NCBI GenBank assembly: GCA_030063045.1
Contig: JAQSEB010000100.1
Coordinates: 124,001 to 188,000 of the forward strand
Direction: 5' to 3'
Length of the DNA stretch: 64,000 nt
Source of the DNA: Pratylenchus scribneri
Taxonomy: Eukaryota; Nematoda; Chromadorea; Rhabditida; Pratylenchidae
The number at the start of each line of letters is the position of its first letter. Positions within the stretch are counted from its first letter, which is position 1. Shown piece by piece: positions 23,160-35,799 of the stretch. Below the pieces are notes generated by a model, which worked only from the letters and a program-made list of their open reading frames with translations, was not told where the DNA came from and did no database searches. The position numbers and the translations under genes were made by a program.

Positions 23160-24807
23160 TCAAACACATTTTCTGCGCGGCACACACATTGCACCCGGTT
23201 CTTTATGTTCACGGACAAATGGTTCTGGGCAAACGCAACCTGGCTTCGATGGGCCACATGACGCTTTAAGATTAGATAACTTATTAGGAAATTTGTGGAC
23301 GAAACTCTCTAGTGTCGACGGTGGTAAAATCTACTGATGAATAAATAATTTATATTGAATCTTATTTGGCAAGGATATGGAAAGTATTATTATCCAATGT
23401 TGTATATTTACTGAATTTTGACTTCATTCTTGACGAAATAGATAAAAATTTTTAGATAATTTAGGGAAATATTTAAAATGGCAAAAAAAACATTGAAAAT
23501 GGCAAAAAGAGTATTGAAAATTGCGAAAAGTTTATAAAGGTTTAACGGTTTGTTCAAAATTCACAAACCATATACCATTGGATAGAGCTCGTCAAGACGC
23601 ATCGAATGATATATAATTTGTCATGGTTTAGTTGGTTTTGGACCAAAACCCATACGATGGTTTAAGTGGTTTAAAACCCTTAATTTTTAATCAAACCATG
23701 ACAAAATATATACCAATCGACGCGTCTTGACGAGATCTATCGAATGATATGTGGTTTGTGAATTTTGGACAAATCGTTAAACCGTTATAAACTTTTTGCC
23801 ATTTTCAATACTCTTTTCGCCATTATACCATCCGATAATTTATTCCCTATAAAAGGAATTGAATTCCAGCAGTAGTTTCTCGACATCAACATTAAAATAT
23901 CGCCTCCTTAAAAATTGACATACAATAATCGGTAACATATGGATTGAACACATTAAAGCATGACTGTTGGCCGCACATGCCACCACCGGTACGCTCGCTG
24001 AACACCTCCCCAAGTGAAGAGTCGCAGCACTCTTCCTTTGGCACACATTTTCCATTTGGTCCTCGGATAAGTGGATGCGGGCAAACGCAACCGGGTCCTT
24101 TGATGCATGATGAAGTTTTATCAATGGAGAAATCATCGGCGGGAGAAGCCAGCAGCAGTAGTGCAGCGCATGAATCTTGGCAACGGCGTTCAGGTGCATT
24201 GCTGCTGAACACCTCACCCAACGAAAAATTGCATTCGGCGGCGGGTTTGCTGCATTCCTCCTTGGGCACACATTTTGAACGCACATCATCACTTTCACGA
24301 ATCAATGGTTCCGGGCAAACGCATCCGGGCCCAAGGCGGCATAAAATTTTATTTTCTTGGAAAGGGCGGCGGCGGTGCGCAGGAACCAATTCATAGACAC
24401 AAGAATTTTGGCTGCAATTAAGCCGTGCATGAAGGCTGAAGATCTCGCCGAGTGAATGGTCGCATTTCACATGGATGGGTGGTTTATGAACAAGGTATCC
24501 AATCTAGCCCCAATGATTAGAAGTTTATGATTTAAATATTTTTTTTAAAATTTCACTTTTCAATCTCTCCTTTTTTTGTTCAATTTAATTTTTATGCCGT
24601 AAAAAATATATCCAATTTCTATGAGCATTTATTTCAATTTTTGATATTGAAAAACATCAAGAAAAATGTATATACAAAATTATTTTTTTTGCAATTCTTT
24701 CATTCATAAGCAATTAATTTTAATTATTAATAAAAATTGCTTACAGCCGAATGGAAAGCAAAGAAGAGAAAAAGGGGCACCAGAGTGAAAATGATGAAGT
24801 TTGTCAT
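23160..24807 (-). CDS. Secreted protein with three trypsin-inhibitor-like (TIL) domains
   Basis: Exons on the minus strand: 24807-24745, 24503-23924, 23263-23160; 747 bases, 248 residues plus stop. Exon 1 encodes a typical signal peptide (MTNFIIFTLVPLFLFFAF, 21 codons) and ends at a GTAAGC donor. The mature part has three cysteine-rich modules of the form C..SLGE.F...C...C.......C..GPGCVCP.PLIR...CVPKEEC, the third being split by intron 2 and completed in exon 3 (PGCVCPEPFVRE, then CVPRRKC and stop). TIL domains are compact disulfide folds that usually inhibit serine proteases; here the reactive loop would lie between the fifth and sixth cysteines of each module. Target protease unknown. The module spacing is looser than in Ascaris-type inhibitors, so structural roles are possible. 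The neighbour genes give no clue to function. Confidence 0.85.
23490..23830. repeat. Family A related foldback in TIL gene intron 2
   Basis: Two arms of about 130 bases are inverted: GGCAAAAAGAGTATTGAAAA at the left and AATACTCTTTTCGCC at the right, with AACCATATACCATTGGATAG opposite its partner ATCGAATGATATGTGGTT. The centre has one unit of the AAACC/GGTTT satellite. This is the clearest near-perfect hairpin of the family. Confidence 0.8.
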
Positions 24808-26270
24808 AATTTTTTTTGGACGAATTTGTATGTTTTGGAAAGTTTTGAGAATGTTTTTTTTATAAAATTTGGATTATAATGAATAAAATGGATTGGGAAG
24901 GATGATGGATGGTTTTTAAAAACTTATGATTTTTTAATGGTTTTAAAAGTTTTTAGAATAAATTTAATTTTTAAAATGGTTATTAAAGAGCTTTTTGAAT
25001 AATTTATTTTATTAAAAGCTTTTGTGGAAAGGCTTTTAGAATAACTTTTAATGGTTTTTAAAAACTTTTTTGAATATTTTTTTAATCGTTTTCGAAAAAA
25101 AATGGATCGAAAAATTCAAAATTTAAATCTGCTTTTTTTTTTGTAAATTTTGCTGATGAGTGAACAGAATACCGAAGAGTAACCAAAAAAAGAATAAAAA
25201 AAATTTTAATAATCGCAAATTTATTGTTTTAATTATGGTTAATTTTTCATTGAATTGCGCTATCCTCTTGGCTTAATGAAATGTGCGCGGATTGCACATC
25301 ACATCACTAGAACAGCGGAAAATGAATTCCGTAAATAATTGAAGGTCAAAAACTTGGCTTGTAATTTGGCCATTTCTATATTTTTTAAATTATTCTCATT
25401 GAAATTCACCGAGCAAATTTCCCATTTTCGCATTTGGCAAATGGATCGGTTTAAAAAAACTTAGCCAGAATTAAAACCGGTTTAAAAAAGCCTTGCCCAT
25501 AATTTTGTTCAAAACTAATTAAGCGATTTAGTTAGGGAAATGTGTTATTATAAACGAGACTGACTCTAATAAGGAATCGAACGAGGCCATAGTTCAAGGC
25601 TTTATGATGACAATCAGAAAATGCCAAAATAGAATTGACCTCATCAACACTTGGCATTAATTTGAAAATGCTTAAAAATAAATCCCCCCCCCATTCATTG
25701 TTTGCATAAATTTTATTAAACATTGCTTCAGCTGTGTGTGAGTTTGGTTTTCGGACCAAAGTTTCATTTGTTGAGGCCAAATTCCCACGGCAACTTCAAG
25801 CCACAAAAAATGGTGACAATTCAATTTGGATAAGCACACAAAATTCATTCAATTCAATTTGCATTCCCAATTTCATTAAAGCTCAAATTTCATTAATGCC
25901 ACAATCCATTTGGGTCATTGATTGTCCAAATCCAGCCCTCAAATTTGGCCATATACCCAAAACAATTGTCAAAAATACAATTTTGATTTATCATCGGCTT
26001 GGCCCCACTTTTTGGCCTTTCCCATTCCATTTCATTAAATTCAATCTAAAGCCCATTCAATTGTATCATTGTTCTAATTCAACCCTTTAAATATGGTCAT
26101 AAATAAACCCCCCATAATTGTCAAAATACAATTTTGGTTTGAAACAAACAATTGGCCCTATCCATATTCTAATTTTTCGCTTTTCATTTGGCCCATTTCT
26201 TCAAAATGTCAAATATTGATATCATTCATTTGGCCCATTGATTGTTTAAATCCAGCCCACAATTATGGTC
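24808..26270. other. Intergenic region upstream of the TIL gene
   Basis: AT-rich with no supported exon. 24808-25140 should contain the TIL promoter. From about 25880 to 26270 it holds diverged copies of a unit (for example CATTTCATTAAATTCAATCT) also present near 22850, which continues on the far side of the hAT element. Confidence 0.55.
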
Positions 26271-26278
26271 ATATTCCC
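26271..26278. repeat. Left 8-bp target-site duplication of the hAT element
   Basis: ATATTCCC immediately precedes the TAGAGTAGG terminus; the identical octamer follows the other end at 29266-29273. Eight bases is the duplication length expected for hAT transposons. Confidence 0.95.
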
Positions 26279-29265
26279 TAGAGTAGGAGAGAGTCGGTTT
26301 TAAACCGAGGTCTTCGGTTTCGGTTTTGGCCGGTTTTGGAATCTCGGTTTCGGTTTCGGTTTTTTAAAAATCCTCGGTTTCGGTTTCGGTTTTCTCGGTT
26401 TTGAGGGGTTTTAGAAAAAGCATTAAAAATTTTTCAAATTTTAATTTTCAAAAAATATCGGAAAAAAATCAAACAAAAATAATCTAAATACCGATCTCCA
26501 ATATTTTAATCTTCATCATCCTCGATTTCTATATCTTCTTCTGGGTCCTCTTCTTCAATTGTTGGCCCAAGTTTCAACTTTTTTAAGTGCGCCTTTATTA
26601 ATATGAGCATTTCGGCCATTTTTCCGCTGAGTCTATCAAAATTCAATTAAATAAATAAATAAAATAAAATTGCCTGTTGCGCAATGAATTTGCATAAAGG
26701 AGGCCAGCCATAGAGAAGGTGCGCTCACTGCAAACTGAAGTTGCTGGCACTGAAAGAAGGCATTTTGCTGCAAAAGTCAATTGTGGGAAATTTTCTTGAT
26801 TTTTTCGCCACCAAGAAAAAACATCATCAGTTCGGAGTGGGCGATTGATGGCCAAATTATTCCGAAAAAGACCAAGCTCAACCTAAATTTTTTGAAAATA
26901 TTATTCAAATTAAAATTATAAAACGAACTTTTATTGCATTTTTCAATTCATTTTGTGAATTTATTGACTGTGCCGATTTCTCGGAAGGATTTCTTTCTTT
27001 TGGTGGTGCCCAAATATCTGGAAATTTAATAAATAAAAAATGCAATTTTACAGAATTACCGAAATTGTCGATATCCATCGAATCTTCATCCAGCTCTTGC
27101 GGAGCATTTTCATTTTCTATCTCGGTAATTTCAATTTCTTGTCCAATTTGCTTTTCTTAATTTTTTAATATTCAATTTAATTTAATAAAAAAAAATAAAC
27201 CTTTCAAAATGAAATCAATCAACATATTTTCAAATTCCGTCCATTCAACATTGTTCAAATATTCTTCATCATAAACAAAGCGTGGATCGACCATCATAGC
27301 CAAACGAAGAACATTATTTACCTCCAGTGGGACCAGCCGATGTTTTAAATTTGTAACCAAAATTTCAGCAAATTTTCTGACTTCTTTTGATTTGACTTTT
27401 TTTTCCAAAAACTGGACTCCTGCTAAAATTCTTTTCACTGTCGGCAAATAACTCGATGCCGTTGCTTGTTCTTCCGAAAGCTAAATTATCAAAAATTAAA
27501 AAATTATTTATAAAATTAACCCGGCAAGTTTCAATTTGTATAATTTTTAGAACACTGCATAATTCCTTAATCATCGCAAAATATTCTCTTTTCAATGGCG
27601 GTAAATTTTTTGCCAAATTTCGTAATCCATTCCAAGTATTTTGCGGCATTTCTGTTGGTTTTCGGCCAAATTCAATTTCTCGTAATTCGTCTTCAGTTTT
27701 TAATAAAGCAACTCTCATTTCATGAAATGATTCCAACATCAAAAATAAAGAATTCCAACGTGTTGCCACGTCCTATAAATAATTTTTCCATTATTATTAT
27801 TTATTAAAATTGTTACAATTGGGATGCGATTTATTGGTAAATTTTCTTTTTCTTGATGACGGTTCAAAATTTTTGATAAATTTGAACGATGTGTGCTGGC
27901 AGTCCATTTGCGCACAATTGCAACAATTTCATAGATTTGATAATTTTCCACCGATTTGAATGTTTCGGTCACTGCCAAATGGTACATGTGTGCCGCACAT
28001 TGGAAACTATATTTATATTAAAAATTTATTGCAAAAAAAAATAAAACCTCTCAATTTGCAAAAGATGACATGATTTTTGCATATTGCTTGCATTGTCGCG
28101 CACACAGGCCATAATGGAATTTATGTTCAAATCGTGTTTTTGTAAACGTTCTTCAATTAATTTTGCTATTTCCTCGCCTGTATGCTCATTTTCAATAACA
28201 ATCGTTGCCAATATGTTATCACATCTCTCAAATTCGTCATTTACAACATGTGTTGTAATGCTATTTATTTAAATTGACAGAAATAAATTTAATTAATTAA
28301 ACCTCAATAATGCAGGGAAACGAGAAGGCTTTTGCCAACCATCGGAAGTTATGGAAAAACGTCTTCCCGCCAATTGATCGACAATTTTTTTCTTTATTTC
28401 CTCCGCCATTTTGGGGATAACATTTTCAGTAAAATGCTTCCTTCCGTACACCTATTTATATTTAATTTGTTTCATATTGTTTATTAAACCTTAAGTTCTG
28501 GATAGGCTTTTTTTGATCGTTTTTGCATGTCTGGATCATCAAAAAAATAAGTACTAGCTTTTTGTCGAACCATAATTCGCACAAGCTCTTGATCATTTTC
28601 GCGTTGGGCGTTTATTTCCTTCTCACTTTTGACAAAATGTGATCGAATATCCTGTGGTTATACATAAGAAGAATCAAATTTTTAGTAATGTTGAACCTGA
28701 ATTCCATCATCTCCAGCTTTTTGATAATTCTCCCATTCTGTTTCATGGCTCGGAGTTTTCAAATGATTTATCATATTTGAAGTTGAAGAATCCGTGGGAA
28801 TTGCCAAAAGCTTTCCACATTTCAAACATTTTCGTTGTTCTTTGCCATCAATTTTAACAATTTGAAAAAATTTAAAAATTTTCGCTACCATTATTAAATA
28901 GAATATCCTAAAAGTTAAAATTAATTATTTTTTAGAATCAACATTAGCATTTAGAATTATAATTAAAAATAAATAAATAAATATTGTTTTATAATGAAAA
29001 TAATATTTAAATAATGATGTATTTGAAGGAAAATGAATGAGAAAAACAAAATGCCAAACGCCAATTTTATGAAATTTAAAATCATTTTCAAGTATTCTTC
29101 GCAAAATATCATTTTTAAGGGTGAACGGCAAAACCGAAAAACCGACGGTTTTGACCTTCGGTTTCGGTTTTGGCCGGTTTTAGAGTCTCGGTTTCGGTTT
29201 CGGTTTTTGGGCCTAAAATCTTCGGTTTCGGTTTCGGTTCGGTTAACCGACTCTCTCCTACTCTA
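26279..29265 (-). mobile_element. Intact hAT-superfamily DNA transposon
   Basis: The element is 2,987 bases. Both ends begin TAGAGTAGGAGAGAGTCGG (inverted, at 26279 and ending 29265), fitting the hAT terminal pattern, and it is flanked by a perfect 8-bp duplication. Dense subterminal repeats of CGGTTTCGGTTT occur at 26290-26400 and 29125-29255, typical of transposase-binding regions in hAT elements. One complete transposase gene lies between on the minus strand. The empty site survives as a paralogous sequence near 22780 (CATATTCCCCACA). Confidence 0.95.
26506..28891 (-). CDS. hAT transposase with BED zinc finger, apparently intact
   Basis: Eleven exons on the minus strand: 28891-28697, 28651-28490, 28451-28303, 28260-28048, 28006-27817, 27772-27521, 27480-27201, 27155-27060, 27017-26929, 26882-26674, 26632-26506; 1,962 bases, 653 residues. 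An N-terminal BED finger has C22, C25, H43 and H49. The RNase-H-like core shows D156 in SITSDGW and D224 in CVRDNASNM, then CAAHMYHLAV and DVATRWNSLFLMLE; the C-terminal dimerisation region carries E595 in SVCSERTFSMAG. These match the D, D, E positions of hAT transposases. The C-terminus is acidic. All ten introns are 38-46 bases; the last is GC-AG (donor CAG then GCAATT). No stop or frameshift is present, so the gene could still be active. It cuts and pastes its own element using the flanking inverted repeats. Confidence 0.93.
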
Positions 29266-29273
29266 ATATTCCC
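29266..29273. repeat. Right 8-bp target-site duplication of the hAT element
   Basis: ATATTCCC follows the terminus and matches 26271-26278 exactly. Confidence 0.95.
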
Positions 29274-29279
29274 CACAGT

Positions 29280-30970
29280 TGGCTGGCTTTGGCCTTTGCC
29301 TTTTTTCCACCTATTTATTCCTCTCACTCACAGTTACAAAAATTTCCATTTCCATTTCCGTCCTTTTTCCCACATTCATTCATAACATTTATTCTCCCGC
29401 GCATTCTCAATTGCAAAAAAATAAATGGTGTACACAAAAAAATGCCAAGCACAAAAAAAAATGCCAGAGAACAATGTACGCAAATTAATTGGGAGCACTA
29501 AAATGGCACTCATCAGGAGCCATTTATTAATTCCCACCCACAAAAAAATCATGAGTTGATACAAAAAATATTCTCAACCTACTTTCGGCCTTTCTTGTTC
29601 ATTATTCCTCAAAACAAATTGTCAAAAAATATTTATTCCATTTCCATTCAATCCAAAATCCATTCAGTTGGTGTTATTTATTGCACCAAAAATAGGTCAT
29701 ACTCAACAATAATTGCCAACAAATTATGATTTTGGCATAGGCATAAACAAATCGGTTGGCCTTTACTCTTTTTCCCCTTATTTATTTATTCCAATCATTT
29801 ACAAATATTTCTGTTCATTTTCCCACACTCAACTCCCGCGCATTCTCAATTGCAAAAAATGCCGAAAACATTAAAAAAAAGACGCAGAAAAAAAATGCCA
29901 GAGAACAATGTAGAATGTACGCAAATTAATTGGGACAAAAATGGCATTCATCAAGAGGAGGAATTGGAGCCTTTTATTATTATTATTGGGAAAATGGAAT
30001 GTTGATTGTTGACCAATTCCTTCTCACAATAAAAAAAATGGCATGGGATTCGGGAACCCTTTATGGGAAAGGGATATTGACCAATTCTCACCACAAAAAA
30101 TGGCATTATCAGTTGTCACTAACTATTTTAATTCATTTGGCCCATTTTCAATGCACTATAAATATGTCTAAATATGTTCATTCCACCAATAATTACTAAA
30201 ATGCAATATTGGAACAAACAATCCGGCGTTGGCCATTGCCTTTTCATTCATTCCTATAATTTCCATTTCCGTCCATTTTCCCACACTCATTCAACATTTC
30301 TCCCGCGCATTCTCAATTGCAAAAAATGCCGAACGCAAAAAATGATGCCAGAGAACAGTGTGTCCCATGGTGTACGAGCAAATTAATTGGGAGCACAAAA
30401 ATGGCACTCCTCATCAGGAGCCTTTTATTATTATTGAGAAAATGGAAGGAATGTTGACCAATTCTCTCCACCACAAAAAATGGCATTGGCATTATTTCCC
30501 TCCTCCAGTTTCTTCCAGTACAAAATAGATTCGATACTTCCTATTTTATGACCTTTCCCATTCCCTTTCCAAGTACAAATATTTATTCCATTCAATCCAT
30601 TCATTCATTTGAACAATTTTTGTTCGAATCCACTCCCCAATATAGTGGATAATGGAATTTTGGCAAAACAATCCGGCTTTGGCCTTTAGCTTTTCCCCTA
30701 TTTATTTATTCCTATCATTTACAAATATTTCCATTTCCGTCCACTTTCCCACACTCACTCAACATTTCTCTCGCGCATTCTCAATTGCAAAAAAAAATGC
30801 CGTAAACATTAAAAAAAATGCTAGAAAACAGTGTATGCGCAAATTAATTGGCACAAAAATGGCACTCATCAGGAGCCTTTTATTATTATTGAGAAAAGGA
30901 ATGTTGACCAATTCCTTCTCACAAAAAATGGCATTGGCATTCGGCATTATTTTCCTTCCAATACGCTAAA
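29280..30970 (+). repeat. Four diverged tandem copies of a 440-470 bp unit
   Basis: The marker CGCGCATTCTCAATTGCAAA occurs at about 29398, 29836, 30305 and 30772, followed each time by AAATGCC..GAGAACA.TGT, ACGCAAATTAATTGGGA and AAAATGGCACTCATCA. The copies have no conserved reading frame and are interrupted differently. Confidence 0.8.
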
Positions 30971-31924
30971 AAGCATTGACATTTGCCGTGTACTCCTTCC
31001 TTCCTTTCCTTCTAAATGGAGTCCTAAATGGAGTTTGGTTTATATTATTTACATTATTTTTTGTTTGTTGCCATGGATGCCTTTTTGCGACTTAATTTCG
31101 GGGCATTGGCATCCACCCATTTTTGGCGATGCCATTTTGGAACGGAAAGAACATTGAATGAAGGGAGGAATTGGCATGAAATTTCACTCCACATTTTGGA
31201 ATACAATTTCATTTTTATTCCTTTTTTTTGGCCTTTTAGGCATAAATTGAAATTGATGGGGGAGACTCACAATATAATGGAAATAATTTGCAAAAAAATT
31301 TTCGTTCCGAAAAATTTTAATAAGTCCAAAAAAAATTAATCTTGGACCACAATTTTCTATTTTGTTCCTTTTTTTGAATTATTGACCAAAAATTGACAAA
31401 ATAAATAAAGGAAACTGGCTCAAAAGTCAAAATCATAATAAAATAAATGAAAATTTAGAAAAATAATAGAAATAATTTACGAAAAAAATTATATCGTTGA
31501 AAAAATTGGCTTTTTAATTTGGCCTTATCCGGCCCTATAAGCCTAGCTTTAATCTATAAATCTAACCTTATAAACCAGAGTCAAAACCCAATTAATAATA
31601 TTTTGGTTATGCTTATGAGACCAAGTCAAATATTTGGCCTAAAAATTATTTTTGTAAATGAATTAATTCTTCATTTTTTTGTAAATAATGTAATGAATTT
31701 GTTGGGCGTGGCACACATTCCTCGCTTGAGAGAATTTGACTTGAATTTTCCCACTATAAAACAAAACAAAGTCAAGGCAAAGCCAACAAAACACAAATAT
31801 TAAAATTAACTTAATTTTTTGATTTCATTTTTCATGTCCGGCCTCTAATATTCACTCCCTTCTCTATTACAATACCTATTCTCCCATTGTTCCCTGCCCT
31901 TCTTATCTGGATCTTTTGTTATTT

Positions 31925-32228
31925 GTTTACTGCTCAGCGAGGCGATTACCAATCTAAGAAGGCAATATGTCTTTCGAAAGTTCAAAGTGCCCTCTATAAT
32001 TTGGTCATTTTAAATTTATGAAATACAACTCTAAAAAATGTAGCATGTCTTTAAATATAATAAACCTATCTTTTTTGAAGAAAGCCGCTTAATTTACAAA
32101 ATATTTCAAAATTACAAATAATTAATAGAGCCACTTTTTAGAGGATATTTAGAGCTTTCAAATGGCATATTGCCTTCCTAAATTGGTTGCTTCCTTTTCC
32201 TTGTTGAGCTATGGCCAAAAGAATGGCC
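31925..32228. repeat. Family B foldback element
   Basis: Left arm TTTACTGCTCAGCGAGGCGA, right arm TTGTTGAGCTATGGCCAAAA, inner right arm GCCACTTTTTAGAGGATATT. Confidence 0.7.
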
Positions 32229-32831
32229 CAGATCAAATATTGAAATATCTTGTTTCTTGTCCCCAGCCGACAGACTCCATTCTCATTTATCAAAACACAA
32301 ATTTTAATTTTAAATTCCATTCTTCAATTTCACTGAATTTCACTCAATTTTATTTGAATTTATTTTATGTCCGGCTCCCTTCCCCCCCCGTTTCCCCCAT
32401 TGTTCCCCTATAAACCCCAGCAGTCAGAGTCATTCCACTCCATTTCCATTTTACAATTTATGAATTCATTTTTCTTATCAAACAAACAAATATTAAATAT
32501 GTCCAAAATGCCTTTCATATTCATTCTTTTGGCCAATCCCTTCCCTAAACAATTCCGCTCCAAAATTTTTTTTATCATTTCATTTTTATTTTATTCATCA
32601 TTCATTTTTGTATTTTCTAATCTTTTCGTCTTCTGACCTTTCATTCTTCATAAAAACGGAGCCATCACAAAAAGCCGATTAAATTTTCGGTCCAAGCAAA
32701 AAAAAAGCAAAAAGGTCGCAAACGTTTGAAAACAAATAAAACATTTTGGAGAATCAAAAAATTAAAACAAAGAGGCCAATCCCTCCTCGCCTTTCCACCC
32801 CCAATCTTCACTAAGAAATAGGGCCATATTA

Positions 32832-33152
32832 GTTTGGCTATAGAACAATGAGGCAATCACCAATTTTAGAAGGCAATATAACATTCGAAAGAACAAAGTT
32901 TCCTTTACAAAATAGTTTAAAAAATATTTATGAAATTCATCATTTTAAAAAGTTATATTCCTTTGAATATGTTATCCCTGGAGAAAAATTTCCATCCCCC
33001 ACATCGCCACTACCCTCAATTTCATTTATCTGATTTAGTTTCCAATTTGTTTTCTAATTCTTCAGCCATCTTTTAAAGAAGATGAAGTACTTTAAAAAGA
33101 CATATCGCTTCCTAAAATTGGTTATTTCCTCATTGAGATACGACCAAAATAA
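32832..33152. repeat. Family B foldback element, diverged
   Basis: Left arm TTTGGCTATAGAACAATGAG, right arm TCATTGAGATACGACCAAAA; the centre has been altered by unrelated pyrimidine-rich sequence. Confidence 0.55.
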
Positions 33153-34977
33153 GCTTACATAACACCTCCATAGCAAGATAGCCACTCTTTCCCTTTATTC
33201 TGATTATTCTGATGTGGTTTCCTTTTCATTCTATAGCCACTTTTTAGAGGACATTACATGCTTTCCAATGACATAAAGCCTTCCCGAATTGGTTGCTTCT
33301 CTGCATAGCTATGGCCAAAAGAAACTTGCGCAACACCTCATACTCGCATTACCCCTCTTTCCTCCCGCCCATTTCCTCCTTTGGTTTACTAATTACTTTT
33401 ATTTTCTTAAGTCACTTTTTAGAGTACATAAAGCGCCTTTTAAAGGCATATTGCCTTCTCAAATTTGGTTGCTTTTGCTTCCTTGTTGAGCTATGGATGA
33501 TAATAAATACTTGCGCAACACCCCATACCGCCTTACCCCTTTTCCTTCCTTACTTTTTCTTTGTTTTGTTTAACATAGTTTTCCATTCTTTAGCCACTTT
33601 TTAGAGTACATTTATGGCTTTCGAAAGGCATATCGCCTTCCTGAATTGGTTGCTTCCTTGCCGAGTTATGTCCAAAAAACCGCCATGGCCACTCGTCATC
33701 CCTATGTTCCGCTTGCCACTTTTGTTTTTTCCCATTTCTCTACTTTGGTTTTTATTTACTTTTACATCCTATGCTTTAGATTTTAGTCCGTGGCCTCCGC
33801 CTCACTCCTTGGGGACACTTTTCCGGTGTTCCATTTTCAATTTCACGGAATGAATGGAAAATGAGCCCCCTTTTTCTTTCTATTCCCTTTAAACCATCGT
33901 TGTGTTTGTGTTTCAATGCCATTGGGAAAAATGCCAAAGGATGGCTAATGTCACTCAATTCCTTCTTTTTTTCCTTCCTCGATTCTCACGCTCACCAAAA
34001 ATGGACGTCAGGCAAACAAAAAAATGAAAATGTATCGAAGAAATGGAGAAAGCTGGCAATAATAAAGGGGAAGGTGGCAATAACGAGGAGGAGGAGGGGA
34101 TTGAAGGGAATAAATTAAAAGGGAGGATAGAAAATAAGTAGCAAAATTGCCAACTTTGAACGGAAATATTCCTTCACCTTCTTTCTTTCTCTACCCCATT
34201 CAATCTGCTAATTCTTACATCTAATCCTTTCCCTTCCTTTTCCCAATTTTCCTAACATTTTTGCTGACAAAAACAAATTTTATGGTCAATTCCGAGGTTA
34301 GCGCCATCAACAGATAAAAATAATGATTTAAGTGAAGGCATATTCTGGACTAAAATTAGGCAAAATTTCACCAAAAATGGCCACCTTTTAAGGTAAGATT
34401 TCCCCCCTTCAGATGGCCGAATACACAAATAAGATGTGGCCCTTATTTGAAGATGCACCCAAATGAAGAAATGGGGAAGCTGGCAGTAAGAAATGAAGGA
34501 GAATAAATTAGAGTGGGGGGGGGGCACAGAATTAGCAGCAGAAATGGCAATTTAACGGAATTACATATATCCCTTCTCTTTAGTCCCCCTATTCCTTCAT
34601 CATCTAATCCTTCATTCCTTCCTTCCTTTTCCCACTTAATTCCATTTTTGCAACTTTTCTGCCCACAGAATGGCCAAATCCGTAAAAAAAGCGAAGGAAT
34701 GTACCGAGGAAAATGTGCTGTCAAATTCAATTGGCTACAATTGAATTTGTACACAGAAAGGGTCACAGATCAAGTGGCTAAATTCTTTATAACGAAAGGT
34801 TCCCTTATCTTTAATTTGGCCAATTTTGCTGAAACTTTGCCTATTTTTAGTCCATACGATGCCTTTTTTTAAACATTATTTTTATCTGCTAATTATGCAC
34901 GCCTCCGAAATTATGTCCGTTTGAAAATTTGCCATATCACTCTTTTCACATATAAGCAGTAATTTTAGAATAATTAG

Positions 34978-35590
34978 GGGTCGGGCCCCGTGGTATAGGG
35001 GTAGCTTGCCCCCGACTTTAATTTTTGACATTGAAAGTTCGATTCCTCTTCAAAGAAGGAATTATTTTTTTCAATTTTAGTAATCATTTTTTTGATTAAA
35101 AACAATTTAATGGGTATATAATTTGTTATGGTTTGGTCAACAATTAAAGGGTATTAAACGGTTTAAACCCATTTTGGTTTGGTCAACAATTAAAGGGTAT
35201 TAAACGGTTTAAACCCATTTTGGTTTGGTCAACAATTAAAGGGTATTAAACGGTTTAAACCCATTTTGGTTTGGTCAACAATTAAAGGGTATTAAACGGT
35301 TTAAACCCATTTTGGTTTGGTCTAAAGGGTATTTTAAACGGTTTAAACCCATTTTGGTTTGGTCAACAATTAAAGGGTATTAAACGGTTTAAACCCATTT
35401 TGGTTTGGTCAACAATTAAAAGGTATTTTAAACGGTTTAAACCCATTTTGGTTTGGTCAAAAATTAAAGGGTATTAAACGGTTTAAACCCATTTTGGTTT
35501 GGTCAACAATTTAAAACCATTTTGGTTTAATGGTTCAAAACTAAGTTAAAATTGGGTTAAGCCCAAAGCCAAACATAAATCATTCTTTTT
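34978..35590 (+). repeat. tRNA-like head joined to a family A 46-bp satellite array
   Basis: 34981-35060 reads GTCGGGCCCCGTGGTATAGG at its start, with a B-box-like AAGTTCGATTCC further on; the T stem does not pair, so it is not a functional tRNA. From 35110 to about 35510 the 46-bp unit (GGTTTGGTCAACAATTAAAG, then ATTAAACGGTTTAAACCCAT) is repeated about nine times, ending in the family A right arm. The same head-plus-array order occurs, inverted, at 5945-5375. Confidence 0.8.
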
Positions 35591-35799
35591 TTCATTTCAA
35601 TGTCTTTTCGGCAATTCCTATTTTTAATCAAGAGAATAATATCTTTCTAAAATAAGATTAAATCTCAATTGGCCACAAAATTGTTAGAGAAGGGTCCAAA
35701 GGCCAACATTATGGTTCTCTGTTTTTATGTTGCCCAAATTCGTTCTTAAATTGAAATTGTCCCCTTCACTTTAAGCAAACAATTCCACCACTTTAAGCC

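Larger units (their letters stand above)
30971..34977. other. Gene-poor region with family B copies
   Basis: No coding exon supported. Foldback family B copies are at about 31925-32228 and 32832-33152, and isolated right arms with TTTTTAGAG.ACAT and GAGCTATGGCCAAAAGAA near 33235-33320, 33415-33500 and 33595-33675. The segment 34285-34410 matches the unit that flanks the tRNA-like heads at 5990-6080 and 41340-41400 (TGAAGGCATATTCTGGACTA). Confidence 0.55.

Noticed and set aside
23944..24396. 150-residue plus-strand open frame
   Set aside because: It is antisense to the cysteine-rich TIL exon, which has signal peptide, splice sites and domain structure on the minus strand.
34978..35062. Functional tRNA gene
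   Set aside because: A- and B-box-like motifs are present, but acceptor and T stems do not pair and the same head recurs with satellite tails.
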